Positions 1 through 8,056 of a stretch of DNA of 46,001 nt are shown in pieces. The notes under the pieces were generated by a model. The model made no database searches, was not told the origin of the DNA, and was given only the letters and a program-made list of their open reading frames with translations. Position 1 is the first letter of the stretch; every line of letters starts with the position of its first letter. Where the stretch lies: positions 1-46,001 of the forward strand of contig CAMXSH010000014.1 of the NCBI GenBank assembly GCA_947246475.1. The letters are read 5' to 3'. A program made the translations under genes and the position numbers. The stretch comes from an uncultured Roseburia sp. Its GTDB lineage: Bacteria; Bacillota; Clostridia; Lachnospirales; Lachnospiraceae.

Positions 1-52
1 GAGCACACGGCTGTTAACCGTGGGGTTGTTGGTTCGAGCCCAACTCGGGGAG
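1..52 (+). tRNA. tRNA-Asn (GTT), 5' part missing
   Basis: This is the 3' part of an asparagine tRNA; the acceptor 5' strand and most of the D arm lie outside the window. The anticodon stem CACGG/CCGTG encloses the GTT anticodon. The T arm GTTGG-loop-CCAAC is perfect at 28-44, and the 3' acceptor strand TCGGGGA runs to 51 with discriminator G at 52. CCA is not encoded. A T-rich stretch follows. The AT-rich accessory block begins right after it, and tRNA genes are common integration sites. Confidence 0.93.
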
Positions 53-65
53 TTTTTTAATTATA

Positions 66-94
66 TTGATAAATAAGTCAATATATTATATAAA
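66..94 (+). promoter_or_regulatory. Candidate sigma-A promoter
   Basis: TTGATA at 66-71 and TATAAA at 89-94 are separated by 17 bp. They lie about 45 bp ahead of the 67-residue gene, the first gene of the accessory block. The surrounding DNA is very AT-rich, so a chance match is possible. Confidence 0.5.
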
Positions 95-137
95 AGGAAT
101 ATGTATATAATATATTTATTATGTAGAGGAATAATCA

Positions 138-341
138 ATGAAGAGGATTTATGAAAGTTTGAGTGAAATAATACAACAGAAGAAATATGGTGTAGAACCT
201 ACTCCAGGAAGGATCGCTATGCCTGACGAATCCCAGTTTTTGAACTCCCGTCCTGAGCCAGAGCCACTTATTGGGATTTTTCCTATGACGGGAGAAGGAA
301 TAGAAGCAAATGTGGATGATCTTTCTTTTTGGGAGAACTAA
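138..341 (+). CDS. Small protein of unknown function (67 aa)
   Basis: I do not recognise a family. The protein has a basic, helix-prone first 16 residues, then a proline- and acid-rich body with an R-P-E-P-E-P-E run near residue 38, and ends in an acidic tail (VDDLSFWEN). There is no signal peptide, membrane segment or cysteine. An AGAGGA ribosome binding site precedes the ATG. It has its own promoter-like sequence upstream and a terminator 22 bp downstream, so it is probably transcribed alone. A small cytosolic regulator or partner of the following membrane/metalloprotease genes is possible, but nothing in the sequence shows it. Confidence 0.6.
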   Translation: MKRIYESLSEIIQQKKYGVEPTPGRIAMPDESQFLNSRPEPEPLIGIFPMTGEGIEANVDDLSFWEN

Positions 342-362
342 AAGTATAAAATAGTAAACGTG

Positions 363-394
363 AAAACGAAGTTTAGTTATAGCTTCGTTTTTTT
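363..394 (+). terminator. Intrinsic terminator
   Basis: An AAACGAAG/CTTCGTTT stem (364-371 with 383-390) is followed by a T run, 22 bp after the stop of the 67-residue gene. It separates that gene from the membrane protein/metalloprotease pair. Confidence 0.8.
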
Positions 395-508
395 GTACTA
401 AAAAATATTTTATGTTCGCACTTTAAAGATATATGAATTTATGGCTTTAAAATGTTAAATATTTGCGAATGTATATTATTTAAAAGTGGAGGAAAATAAA
501 CTGTAAAG

Positions 509-1747
509 ATGAAAAACGTTGAAAGAATATTTGCTGGAATTTTATATTATATGTTTAAGATTGGGAATGTTAAGATTATAATTAATGTTGTTGTATTATT
601 GATTGGAATAGTAGTCCAGTATTTTTTTAGTGAAATGAAAATTCCATTTTTAAGTGAAGATAAGATTAAATATTTGACAGAACATTCTTTGGTGCTCAGT
701 ATGGCATCTACTATAGGACTGAGTACAATAATTGTATTTGGTTTTAATCTTAGTAGTTCTATACAACAGTCGTGGAAAACTTTTATAAAAGAACATGGAT
801 TAGACAGTATAAATGGATTTATCAAATTAAGATTTAGTATTAATTATTGGTTATTAATTCTATTGGTCTTGCTGTATGTATGCATTGCAATGAATTGGTT
901 TATGCTATATTATATTTTACTTACATATGATGTGTTGTGCTTTCTTGTGCTAATTGCCAAATTGTATTTATTGGATAAGGTAGGATATATTTACTTCAAC
1001 TTTTTCTATCAAAAACAAAATTACAATAATAAGGTACAATATTTAAGAAATGTATTGCAAAATAGTGTAGAAAAAGATGGTCGAATTAATATTGGTGCTG
1101 TAAAAACATATATTGAATTATTGTGGGGTGATTTGAAAGATAAAGGTTGTGAAAATTCAAATAAGTATAAAGAACAAGAATTCTATGATAGAGCAAAGTT
1201 ATTTTTTTCTGATACAATGGATCAATTATTACTAGATCGTATGGAGCAGTCAAGTATGTTGCTTTCTATGATTCGTATATTTTGTAATATAATAGTATGT
1301 GATAAAGAGGAAGCAAGTAATAAAGTTGAAATTGAAAGTCAAATTATGCTAAGTATAATGATTAGTTATGCATTGAATTGTGAAAAGAATATTGATATTG
1401 ATTATATTTATAGAGAGTTGATTAATTGGAAAGATCGAACTTTGGGGTTACGATATAGTATTGCTGTATCAAGATTGGAATATCTGTTTACAGTAAAACA
1501 TATGAATGATTATATTTTATTAAGTGATAATATTTTTAAATTGTATTGTTCGATTACTAATGATAAGACGTACAAAAGATTTGTAAGCCTTCTATGGTAT
1601 TTGTGGTGTCACGAGGATGGGGAGGCGTTTCTAATACATGTTGGAAACATGAATCGATTTTTTGATTTGTTTCAAAAAGATATTACAATATTTAATTTTA
1701 CGGAAGCTAGAAATCTTTACACATTAGTAAAAGGATTAAAATATTAA
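509..1747 (+). CDS. Four-helix membrane protein of unknown function
   Basis: The 412-residue protein has hydrophobic segments at about residues 21-43, 63-85, 110-132 and 134-153. A hydrophilic, probably helical cytoplasmic domain of about 250 residues follows, with no motif I recognise. The start is uncertain: the only GGAGG (488-492) is 16 bases before the ATG, unusually far, and an in-frame stop just upstream rules out a longer form. The next gene starts 15 bases after the stop, so the two form an operon. Base composition is far more AT-rich than in genes after 4551, which suggests horizontal acquisition. A membrane sensor, anchor or pore acting with the downstream zinc-protease-like protein is an inference from gene order only. 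Confidence 0.8.
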   Translation: MKNVERIFAGILYYMFKIGNVKIIINVVVLLIGIVVQYFFSEMKIPFLSEDKIKYLTEHSLVLSMASTIGLSTIIVFGFNLSSSIQQSWKTFIKEHGLDSINGFIKLRFSINYWLLILLVLLYVCIAMNWFMLYYILLTYDVLCFLVLIAKLYLLDKVGYIYFNFFYQKQNYNNKVQYLRNVLQNSVEKDGRINIGAVKTYIELLWGDLKDKGCENSNKYKEQEFYDRAKLFFSDTMDQLLLDRMEQSSMLLSMIRIFCNIIVCDKEEASNKVEIESQIMLSIMISYALNCEKNIDIDYIYRELINWKDRTLGLRYSIAVSRLEYLFTVKHMNDYILLSDNIFKLYCSITNDKTYKRFVSLLWYLWCHEDGEAFLIHVGNMNRFFDLFQKDITIFNFTEARNLYTLVKGLKY

Positions 1748-1761
1748 GGAGAAAAATTGCA

Positions 1762-4227
1762 ATGAATAAATATAATTCAATCGTTATAACATTATATAAG
1801 GGACGTTATAAGAAAAGTAACGAGGAAGGAATCCAGTATCGAACCTTTGGCGAATTTGACTATATTAAAATTTCAGACGCACCTATAAGTAAGGATGCGA
1901 ATAAAATTGACTACTTTAAGCTATGGGAAAGGACGGAAGAAGCTTCTAAAAGCCTGAATGTGGGAGAATCATGTCATAATTTGTATGCTTATTGTTTACG
2001 GGAAAATTATGATGAGAAGTTTTGGAATGATAGGAAACCGTATTTTTTTGCTTCTTTATTACAAGGCATTCAAATAAAAGAAAAGATTAAAGAGTTAGAA
2101 AAATTTTTATATAAGATGTCTTATAATTATAAAAAATTTAATTTTGCAATTTATTATTCTCTTGATTCTTGTGATTTCATTGTTTTTATTAAATCTACGA
2201 AATATGAAATTGGAGCTGGACAGATTCATAGATTTCCAATGTTCTGTTATAATGAAAAGATACATAACAATTATTGTTATTCAATATGTGGAATTGATTT
2301 TGACGAATTATTAGGTTCGAATAAGAATGAGGTTTTTGAAAAGGTAATGGTTTGTTTTGTGGTAAAGAAACTTTTTTATTATCAGAACTGGTACCAAACC
2401 TTTTCAGATGTTTTTCCAGAAATGAATTTTGAGGATATTAAGAGACAATCTCATTTTAATTATAATCGTCTTGGAAATGAAGATGTATGTATTAACATAT
2501 TAAAATGTAACATAAAAAAACTTATAAGTGAGATGAAAGAAGGGGGATGTTTGTGTCCTGAAAATGCAAATTTTCGAAATGGGATTATGAAACTTAGGAT
2601 TCATTTTGATAACAATCCTTATATTCATCGATTTCCAGTTATAGAAGAGGGACCAGAATTGAATCAAAATGATACAAGTTCTTACATAGATATGTACCAA
2701 AATGATGTAGTTGAGGAAGCGAAAAAACAATTGTATCCATTTGTAAAGAAGGCCCTTGAAGAGGTACTAAAGGCATGTAGTTATCTTGAGGAAGAAAATT
2801 TTGCTAGAGATTTATGGAAATGTATTAAAAATGCTATTAAAATGTTGTTTACTAAGATGAATGAATTTTGGATTGATGATGGAGAAGAGGAAGTAGATAG
2901 AAATCAAATTGTTTATAATGAGTCTGTTGTAAAGGTGGTACAGGGAATTATGTCTATTGTAAATGGTTCACTACATACTGATAAGATGTTTTTTCAGTCA
3001 CCAGGTTTTAATGCAGTATTATATGATATTCCTGTCAAAATCCTTGCTTTTTATAATCATTTTGTTCAACAACTTGTAAATACATTAAACGATAAAGAGG
3101 ATAAAAGTTTTTGTTATCTGCTGTGTCCAGATTTATATCTTTCTATAAAGATACAAAAGTTATTTGATATAAAGAAAGAATATCCTATACACAGATTTTT
3201 GTTAGGCAAGATTCCGGTTAAAGCAATTTTTGAGCCAAAGAGACTTATGCAGGAACTTGCCCACGAAGTTGCACATTGCGTAGGAGATAATATACGCAAG
3301 AGGGAACGAAGATTTGTTTATACAATAGCAATGCTTGCAGAAACAATAGCAACTTCGATGTTGTCGCCCACAGATGATAGTGGAGAAGCAGAACGCATAT
3401 TAACAAATATTTACACCAAATTGGGTGAGAAGCGTAAAGATAAGTTGCATAAAAAGCTTGTTGAAAAAATTAAGCAATACTTTAAAGAAGATTTTAAAAT
3501 AAACGAGAGCAAAGACGATTTTTTATATTATCAAGTGAATACAAGTTGTTTTTTTGATTTATCTACTAAAAAACTTCTTGTAGAAAGATCAGAAATGTTA
3601 TTAGCAGTAATAGATAGTGGTATAAAACGTTATTACAAAGAGACTAATAGAGGAATTTCTGAGTATATTCAGGATATGTTACAATTAAGTATAGTATTAC
3701 AAAATAATATAGAATTATTATTTGTAAATACATATTCTATTATAAAGGCCGTGCATACATTAACTAATGAAAGTTTTGCTGATCTAATTATGTGCGAGGT
3801 GTTAGGGATACAAATGGATGAATATGTAGATTTATTTTATAATACTCATAAAGAAGAGATTGATGACCCTGCTTCCAGTTTTCTAAATTTTAGCTCCAAT
3901 GCAACAGCAGAGAGAATTATATCAGTAGTAAAATGTTATGATAAAAAAATTGGAGAACTGCAGTCAACAATTAGCCATGATTCTTATATAAAATATAAGC
4001 GGAGGTTGATGCTTTATTCAGAAGAAAAAACAAATGGGGACAATAAGGAAAATAAAAGGATACTGCCACCTGCGGTGATAAGAAATAATATTAAGTATTT
4101 GCGAGAATGTCATAATGAGATAAAAAAGAAAGGAGAAAAATTGGAGAAATTAAGAAGTTTATATAATACAATTATATATGAAGATGTTCAAAGTTCTGTA
4201 AATACGTTACTAAATATCAGGAAGTAA
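1762..4227 (+). CDS. Large zincin-like metalloprotease of unknown family
   Basis: The 821-residue protein is of unknown overall family. Residues 501-505 are HEVAH, the HExxH zinc-binding motif of metallopeptidases, in the context ELAHEVAHCVGD. At 670-674 there is E-S-F-A-D, which fits the ExxxD third-ligand motif of gluzincins, although 165 residues separate the two motifs, longer than usual. The N-terminal 200 residues contain two G/D-x-x-D-hydrophobic strands (near residues 30 and 137) that hint at a ferredoxin-like fold; this is weak. The C-terminal 100 residues are highly charged and helical. There is no signal peptide, so it is presumably cytosolic. An AAGGAG site precedes the ATG. It is co-transcribed with the four-helix membrane protein and is equally AT-rich. 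A proteolytic effector activated through the membrane partner is a reasonable but untested idea. Confidence 0.85.
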   Translation: MNKYNSIVITLYKGRYKKSNEEGIQYRTFGEFDYIKISDAPISKDANKIDYFKLWERTEEASKSLNVGESCHNLYAYCLRENYDEKFWNDRKPYFFASLLQGIQIKEKIKELEKFLYKMSYNYKKFNFAIYYSLDSCDFIVFIKSTKYEIGAGQIHRFPMFCYNEKIHNNYCYSICGIDFDELLGSNKNEVFEKVMVCFVVKKLFYYQNWYQTFSDVFPEMNFEDIKRQSHFNYNRLGNEDVCINILKCNIKKLISEMKEGGCLCPENANFRNGIMKLRIHFDNNPYIHRFPVIEEGPELNQNDTSSYIDMYQNDVVEEAKKQLYPFVKKALEEVLKACSYLEEENFARDLWKCIKNAIKMLFTKMNEFWIDDGEEEVDRNQIVYNESVVKVVQGIMSIVNGSLHTDKMFFQSPGFNAVLYDIPVKILAFYNHFVQQLVNTLNDKEDKSFCYLLCPDLYLSIKIQKLFDIKKEYPIHRFLLGKIPVKAIFEPKRLMQELAHEVAHCVGDNIRKRERRFVYTIAMLAETIATSMLSPTDDSGEAERILTNIYTKLGEKRKDKLHKKLVEKIKQYFKEDFKINESKDDFLYYQVNTSCFFDLSTKKLLVERSEMLLAVIDSGIKRYYKETNRGISEYIQDMLQLSIVLQNNIELLFVNTYSIIKAVHTLTNESFADLIMCEVLGIQMDEYVDLFYNTHKEEIDDPASSFLNFSSNATAERIISVVKCYDKKIGELQSTISHDSYIKYKRRLMLYSEEKTNGDNKENKRILPPAVIRNNIKYLRECHNEIKKKGEKLEKLRSLYNTIIYEDVQSSVNTLLNIRK

Positions 4228-4270
4228 ATATTATTATAAATAAAGTACTTTTAAGCTGAAAAAATATGGG

Positions 4271-4316
4271 AAAAATGTATGGGACAAACATTTTGAGTTT
4301 GTCCCATACATTTTTT
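4271..4316 (+). terminator. Strong terminator, perfect 19-bp stem
   Basis: The arms 4271-4289 and 4297-4315 are perfect reverse complements around a 7-base loop. A-tracts on the left and T-tracts on the right would let it work in both directions. It closes the AT-rich metalloprotease operon. Confidence 0.9.
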
Positions 4317-4360
4317 GATTCTCCTTTTTCAATTACAGATTAACTGCGCAAGCTGTCATA

Positions 4361-4378
4361 TGTCGAAAAATGTCGAAA
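4361..4378 (+). promoter_or_regulatory. Two tandem Spo0A boxes
   Basis: TGTCGAA occurs at 4361-4367 and again at 4371-4377, exactly one helical turn apart in a perfect 10-base direct repeat. TGTCGAA is the established core of the Spo0A binding site in spore-formers. The pair lies about 60 bp upstream of a TATAAT and 180 bp ahead of the KAS III-like gene. The 323-bp gap 4228-4550 otherwise holds only the terminator before it and the -10 element after it. Confidence 0.55.
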
Positions 4379-4434
4379 AATGCGATATTTTCTCAATGTA
4401 AAAGCCCTCTCTAATCTATACTTTATTTAAAAAA

Positions 4435-4440
4435 TATAAT
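4435..4440 (+). promoter_or_regulatory. Candidate -10 element for the KAS III-like gene
   Basis: A perfect TATAAT lies 111 bp before the start of the KAS III-like gene. No good -35 hexamer lies 16-18 bp upstream, which fits an activator-dependent promoter downstream of the Spo0A-like boxes. A 28-codon reading frame at 4444-4530 follows but has no ribosome binding site. Confidence 0.35.
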
Positions 4441-4550
4441 ATAATGAAGAAAATCTGCAAAAGAAAAAAGTGGCATATAAAAGCAGGAAAAAGAATTGCT
4501 GTTTATACATTACAAGGTACTTACAAGTGAACGCCAAAGGAGAGATGCTT

Positions 4551-5546
4551 ATGAGAAATGTGATCATGAAAGGTACAGGAGCGTATATTCCGGACAACAA
4601 GGTTTATAACAGCGAAATGGATGAACATTTTGAGGCAATGGGGCTGAGTGCCCACAATCTGATGGAACATCTGGGAAGAAGGAAACGGTATTTTATCTCA
4701 GAAGGCGAAAATGCAATTACAATGTCACAAAATGCCATAAACAATTGTGTTAAAAAAAATAATATTGATTTTGAAACAATTGATATGTTATTATTTTGTT
4801 CGGATACTCCGGAATATGTATCTCCTTCCAATGCCTTGAAACTGGTAGGTTTATATGGTGAGAAATTGAAAAATGTAAAGGTTGCATTCGATATTAACTC
4901 TAATTGTACAGGAATGATACAAGGACTTGATATCGTGCACAAATATATGCTGAATAGTGATATAAAAAATGCGCTGGTGATTGGCTGCTTTTGTATATCG
5001 CCCATCACTTTGTGGTCAGATACGGTGGTTTACGCAAATTTTGCAGATGCAGCGGCATGCATAGCGGTTTCAGCAGAGGAAGAAGAAAAGGAAAGAGGAT
5101 TCATCGACACAGAAGTGTACATAGATGCGGATTATCACCAATATGTGACTTATCCGAAATGCGGGATGTCAAAAGTTCCTCTGAAATCCGTTCAGCCCAA
5201 TGAAAAAAGGCTGGAATGGACTCCTTTTTCCATGGATTTTTTACCAGAGTATTGGGCGAAGCAGATTCATGTGGTTTTGGAACGGAATTCTCTGCAGGTA
5301 GAGGATATTGACTATTTTATTTTTTCCCAGCTGAGTGATGATTATAATATGAAGACGCTGGAGATCTTAGGAGCTGGGGAGGATAAATACCATTTTGTGG
5401 GCAAGGAGTACGGGTATACAGGGAATACTTGTCCGATCTTATGTTTGAACCGTATGTGGGACACATATGCCCGCAGAGGAAATAAAATTGTATTTTGTAC
5501 CATTGGTGCCGGCTATGCTATCATCGTACAATTATATGAATTTTAG
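4551..5546 (+). CDS. 3-oxoacyl-ACP synthase III (FabH)-like protein
   Basis: The 331-residue protein has the thiolase fold of KAS III enzymes, which condense acyl-CoA or acyl-ACP with malonyl-ACP or make related C-C or ester bonds. The N-terminus (KGTGAYIPDN) is typical. The nucleophile is C119 in NSNCTGM, and N292 in GYTGNTC matches the conserved Asn. The conserved catalytic His of the family appears replaced: the segment that should read HQAN reads SQLS (S259-S262). It may therefore not decarboxylate malonyl-ACP and may instead be an acyltransferase. The start at 4551 is chosen because AAAGGAGAG ends six bases before it; a longer form from 4470 has no such site. The chemoreceptor gene follows 21 bases later behind its own AGGAGG, so the pair is probably one transcript. 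Confidence 0.85.
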   Translation: MRNVIMKGTGAYIPDNKVYNSEMDEHFEAMGLSAHNLMEHLGRRKRYFISEGENAITMSQNAINNCVKKNNIDFETIDMLLFCSDTPEYVSPSNALKLVGLYGEKLKNVKVAFDINSNCTGMIQGLDIVHKYMLNSDIKNALVIGCFCISPITLWSDTVVYANFADAAACIAVSAEEEEKERGFIDTEVYIDADYHQYVTYPKCGMSKVPLKSVQPNEKRLEWTPFSMDFLPEYWAKQIHVVLERNSLQVEDIDYFIFSQLSDDYNMKTLEILGAGEDKYHFVGKEYGYTGNTCPILCLNRMWDTYARRGNKIVFCTIGAGYAIIVQLYEF

Positions 5547-5567
5547 GATAACAGGAGGTTAAGATGA

Positions 5568-7109
5568 ATGGATACAAAAAGATTGACAGCTTTAGATGTC
5601 TATATAAATAAGGTATATACGATCGTTCTGCTGGCAGTGCCCGGGGCTTGCCAGGCGGCAGGTATTTTATATTCTTTTGAAAAATTTATCGGTTTATTTC
5701 CTACAGTAAGCTGGCCGATGCTGATCGTATTTGACATTACTTGTTTATTATATCTTGCCATCGCAATTTTCTTTATTAAGTCAGGATATGATGGAAAAAT
5801 TGTGATTCCTGAGAAATTAAAGCAATGCAAAATATATCTTGTTATAATTATGTTTACCCAGTTTAACTTTATCCTTTATATGATTCCATCGTCAGAGTTC
5901 TGGGCTTTTGCGTTTTTGTTTACCGTAGCGACTGCACTGTTTTTAGACAGCAGAATGGTGATTGTTACAAGTGCAGAGATCGCCCTTTCCCTGATCGTGT
6001 CGTGGATTCTGAGGGCAGATATACTGCTTCCGGGCAGAAATGCACTGTTTGTTCCCAATATGGTAAACAGATGTGTCTGTGTCGTGCTGTCCTTATTTTT
6101 TATTTGGCTGCTTACATGGCTTGCCCAGTGTTTTCTGGTAAACGCGAAAAAAGATGAAATGGAAAAAAATAATGAACGGGTTCAGAATATGCTGCATTCT
6201 GTTTCCGGTCTCTCTGAGCAGTTAGTGAAGGCTGTCGATGTACTACATACGATAACATTAAATGAAAGTTCATCCTCAGAAGAATTGTCTGCAACGAGTG
6301 AAGAACTGCTTTCCAACAATACGGCATTGAGGAGAAAAAGTGAAGAAAGCATTGAAAATCTCAATGAGCTGCAGCGGTGGGAAGGTCTTGTGAGTGAACA
6401 TGTGATAGAAGTGGAGAATATATCCAAAGAGTTATTGGAGAAGTCAAGAATCAACGAGCAGCGTCTGCATTCCCTGAAGGAGATTAATTCAGAAGTTTCA
6501 GAGTCAATGAACAATACAAATCATGTTGCCATGAAATTATCAGAAGCTGTTGAGGAAATTGGGGTGACCCTGAATATTATTGGCGAAATATCTTCTTCCA
6601 CAAATCTTCTGGCATTAAATGCTTCTATCGAGGCGGCAAGGGCTGGTGAAGCGGGAAAGGGTTTTGCCGTTGTGGCGACCCAGGTTGGAAACCTGGCCAA
6701 TAATACAAAAGAATCATTGGAGCAGGTAGCAAATGTAATCGAAAATGTGCAGCAGAATGTATCAGATATGAAAATGTATGTCACAGAAAATACGGATAAG
6801 TTAGAAAAACAGAATGATTATTTCAATGAAGTTTTTTCTGGGGTCCGGGATATGATCGATGTTCTGCATACATCGATTGATAATATTAATTCTATGGGGG
6901 AGGCCCATGATCAGCAGTCTGATGTGATCAGAAACACAGTGAAGATCAACGAGCATATTGCGGAAAGTATCAAACAGGAAAACACGGAGTTCTGCAATAT
7001 TAATGATATGGTAGAAACCAATTCAAAGGATATCGTAGAGATGAACGAGCAGGTTGCTGCACTGAACCAAATGGCGGAACAGATCAATGATCTGTTGGTG
7101 CAGAAATAG
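5568..7109 (+). CDS. Methyl-accepting chemotaxis protein
   Basis: The 513-residue chemoreceptor has about six hydrophobic segments in residues 15-205 as its sensor region, instead of the usual two helices with an extracellular domain. A long coiled coil runs from about 215. The signalling hairpin ([20 protein letters not shown], near 351-370) is the region that contacts CheA/CheW. There is no HAMP domain and no C-terminal tethering pentapeptide. AGGAGG at 5554-5559 sets the start at 5568; an ATG four bases earlier opens a frame that stops at once. It follows the KAS III-like gene directly. No flagellar or che genes are in the window, so its output partner is unknown. A link between lipid signal and chemoreceptor is conceivable from gene order only. 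Confidence 0.92.
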   Translation: MDTKRLTALDVYINKVYTIVLLAVPGACQAAGILYSFEKFIGLFPTVSWPMLIVFDITCLLYLAIAIFFIKSGYDGKIVIPEKLKQCKIYLVIIMFTQFNFILYMIPSSEFWAFAFLFTVATALFLDSRMVIVTSAEIALSLIVSWILRADILLPGRNALFVPNMVNRCVCVVLSLFFIWLLTWLAQCFLVNAKKDEMEKNNERVQNMLHSVSGLSEQLVKAVDVLHTITLNESSSSEELSATSEELLSNNTALRRKSEESIENLNELQRWEGLVSEHVIEVENISKELLEKSRINEQRLHSLKEINSEVSESMNNTNHVAMKLSEAVEEIGVTLNIIGEISSSTNLLALNASIEAARAGEAGKGFAVVATQVGNLANNTKESLEQVANVIENVQQNVSDMKMYVTENTDKLEKQNDYFNEVFSGVRDMIDVLHTSIDNINSMGEAHDQQSDVIRNTVKINEHIAESIKQENTEFCNINDMVETNSKDIVEMNEQVAALNQMAEQINDLLVQK

Positions 7110-7123
7110 ACGCCCTTATCAGT

Positions 7124-7891
7124 TCAGGAAAAACTTTTTCTGTATTCTCTGGGAGACTTTCCTGTGTGCTTCTTGAACTGGCGGCTGAAATGTTCAACAT
7201 TTTTGTAACCGCAGTTCTGGGCAATGGTCTGTATGGAGACAGAGCTGTGCTGTAAATAATCTTTTGCCAGTGCCAGGCGCATTTGGATCACATCATCCAT
7301 ACAGGTGATGCCAAAAGTGTCCCGGTACAGGGTGTGCAGATATCCTGTGCTCATGTGAAGGGAATCTGCCATATAAGGAATGGTCCAGTCGAAACCTGGA
7401 TCATTTTTTATATCTAAACGAAGGGAGAGCAGATTTTTAATCTGTGTATTTTCTGAGCGGAAGGAAAGAGATTCCTCAAGTTTGGAGAACATTAGCTCAA
7501 ACAGGGAAATAATGGTTTTTGTCTTATACTTGTTATAGAAAAAATTCTCTGAAGCAAGCTGTTTGAATAAATGATGGATAAAACTGAACTCTTTGATCTC
7601 AAAAGGGATACAGGTAGGCACGGTCCCATCGCAGATAAATTTCTCATCTGTATAGAAACGGATCCAGTCATTTTTAAAATAACTTTCATGCCCCCCGTAG
7701 TGAAGCGGGACACTGGGGGGATATAAGATAGCACTTTTGGGAGGCATTATATATTTTTTGTCATTTATGATAAAAAAGGAAGGGGTATGTGTCACAAGAA
7801 GGAGCCACCAGTCCCGATCCGGATCATCCTCATAGTATATAAAATTGTTATCATGGGTTGTGTTATATTGTACATATATAATATCGACCAC
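7124..7891 (-). CDS. AraC-family transcriptional regulator
   Basis: The 255-residue protein has an N-terminal cupin-like sensing domain (about 1-140) and a C-terminal pair of helix-turn-helix motifs (about 165-250) ending in the family signature CGYKNVEHFSRQFKKHTGKSP. Such proteins bind sugars or other small ligands and activate adjacent genes. I place the start at GTG 7891, eight bases after AAAGGAG. The frame continues upstream to TTG at 7939, but that start has no ribosome binding site. The gene is divergent from the GH43 gene, with the control region at 7892-8056, and is its likely activator. Its 3' end lies only 14 bp from the end of the chemoreceptor gene, so the two converge. Confidence 0.93.
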   Translation of the reverse strand: MVDIIYVQYNTTHDNNFIYYEDDPDRDWWLLLVTHTPSFFIINDKKYIMPPKSAILYPPSVPLHYGGHESYFKNDWIRFYTDEKFICDGTVPTCIPFEIKEFSFIHHLFKQLASENFFYNKYKTKTIISLFELMFSKLEESLSFRSENTQIKNLLSLRLDIKNDPGFDWTIPYMADSLHMSTGYLHTLYRDTFGITCMDDVIQMRLALAKDYLQHSSVSIQTIAQNCGYKNVEHFSRQFKKHTGKSPREYRKSFS

Positions 7892-7960
7892 AGCAGGCAC
7901 TCCTTTGCATTGTTCAAGAGTAATATGATTATATATCAATTTATATTTTATTATATATCA

Positions 7961-7989
7961 TGGCATGACAATTTTCAATCGTTTATAAT
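7961..7989 (+). promoter_or_regulatory. Candidate promoter of the GH43 gene
   Basis: A perfect TATAAT at 7984-7989 lies 68 bp before the GH43 start. The -35 position (TGGCAT at 7961-7966, 17-bp spacer) is poor, as expected for a promoter that depends on an activator such as the divergent AraC protein. Confidence 0.4.
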
Positions 7990-8056
7990 AAAGATAAGAG
8001 TTTCTGGATCATGGAAGAGTGGCTACAGAAGTATAATAAAGAAAAGAGGCGGTTAT

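Noticed and set aside
4444..4530. 28-codon frame ahead of the KAS III-like gene
   Set aside because: It starts only a few bases after the likely -10 element and has no ribosome binding site.
4228..4550. Possible right attachment site matching the tRNA-Asn 3' end
   Set aside because: No copy of the tRNA 3' sequence is found here, so island boundaries cannot be shown.
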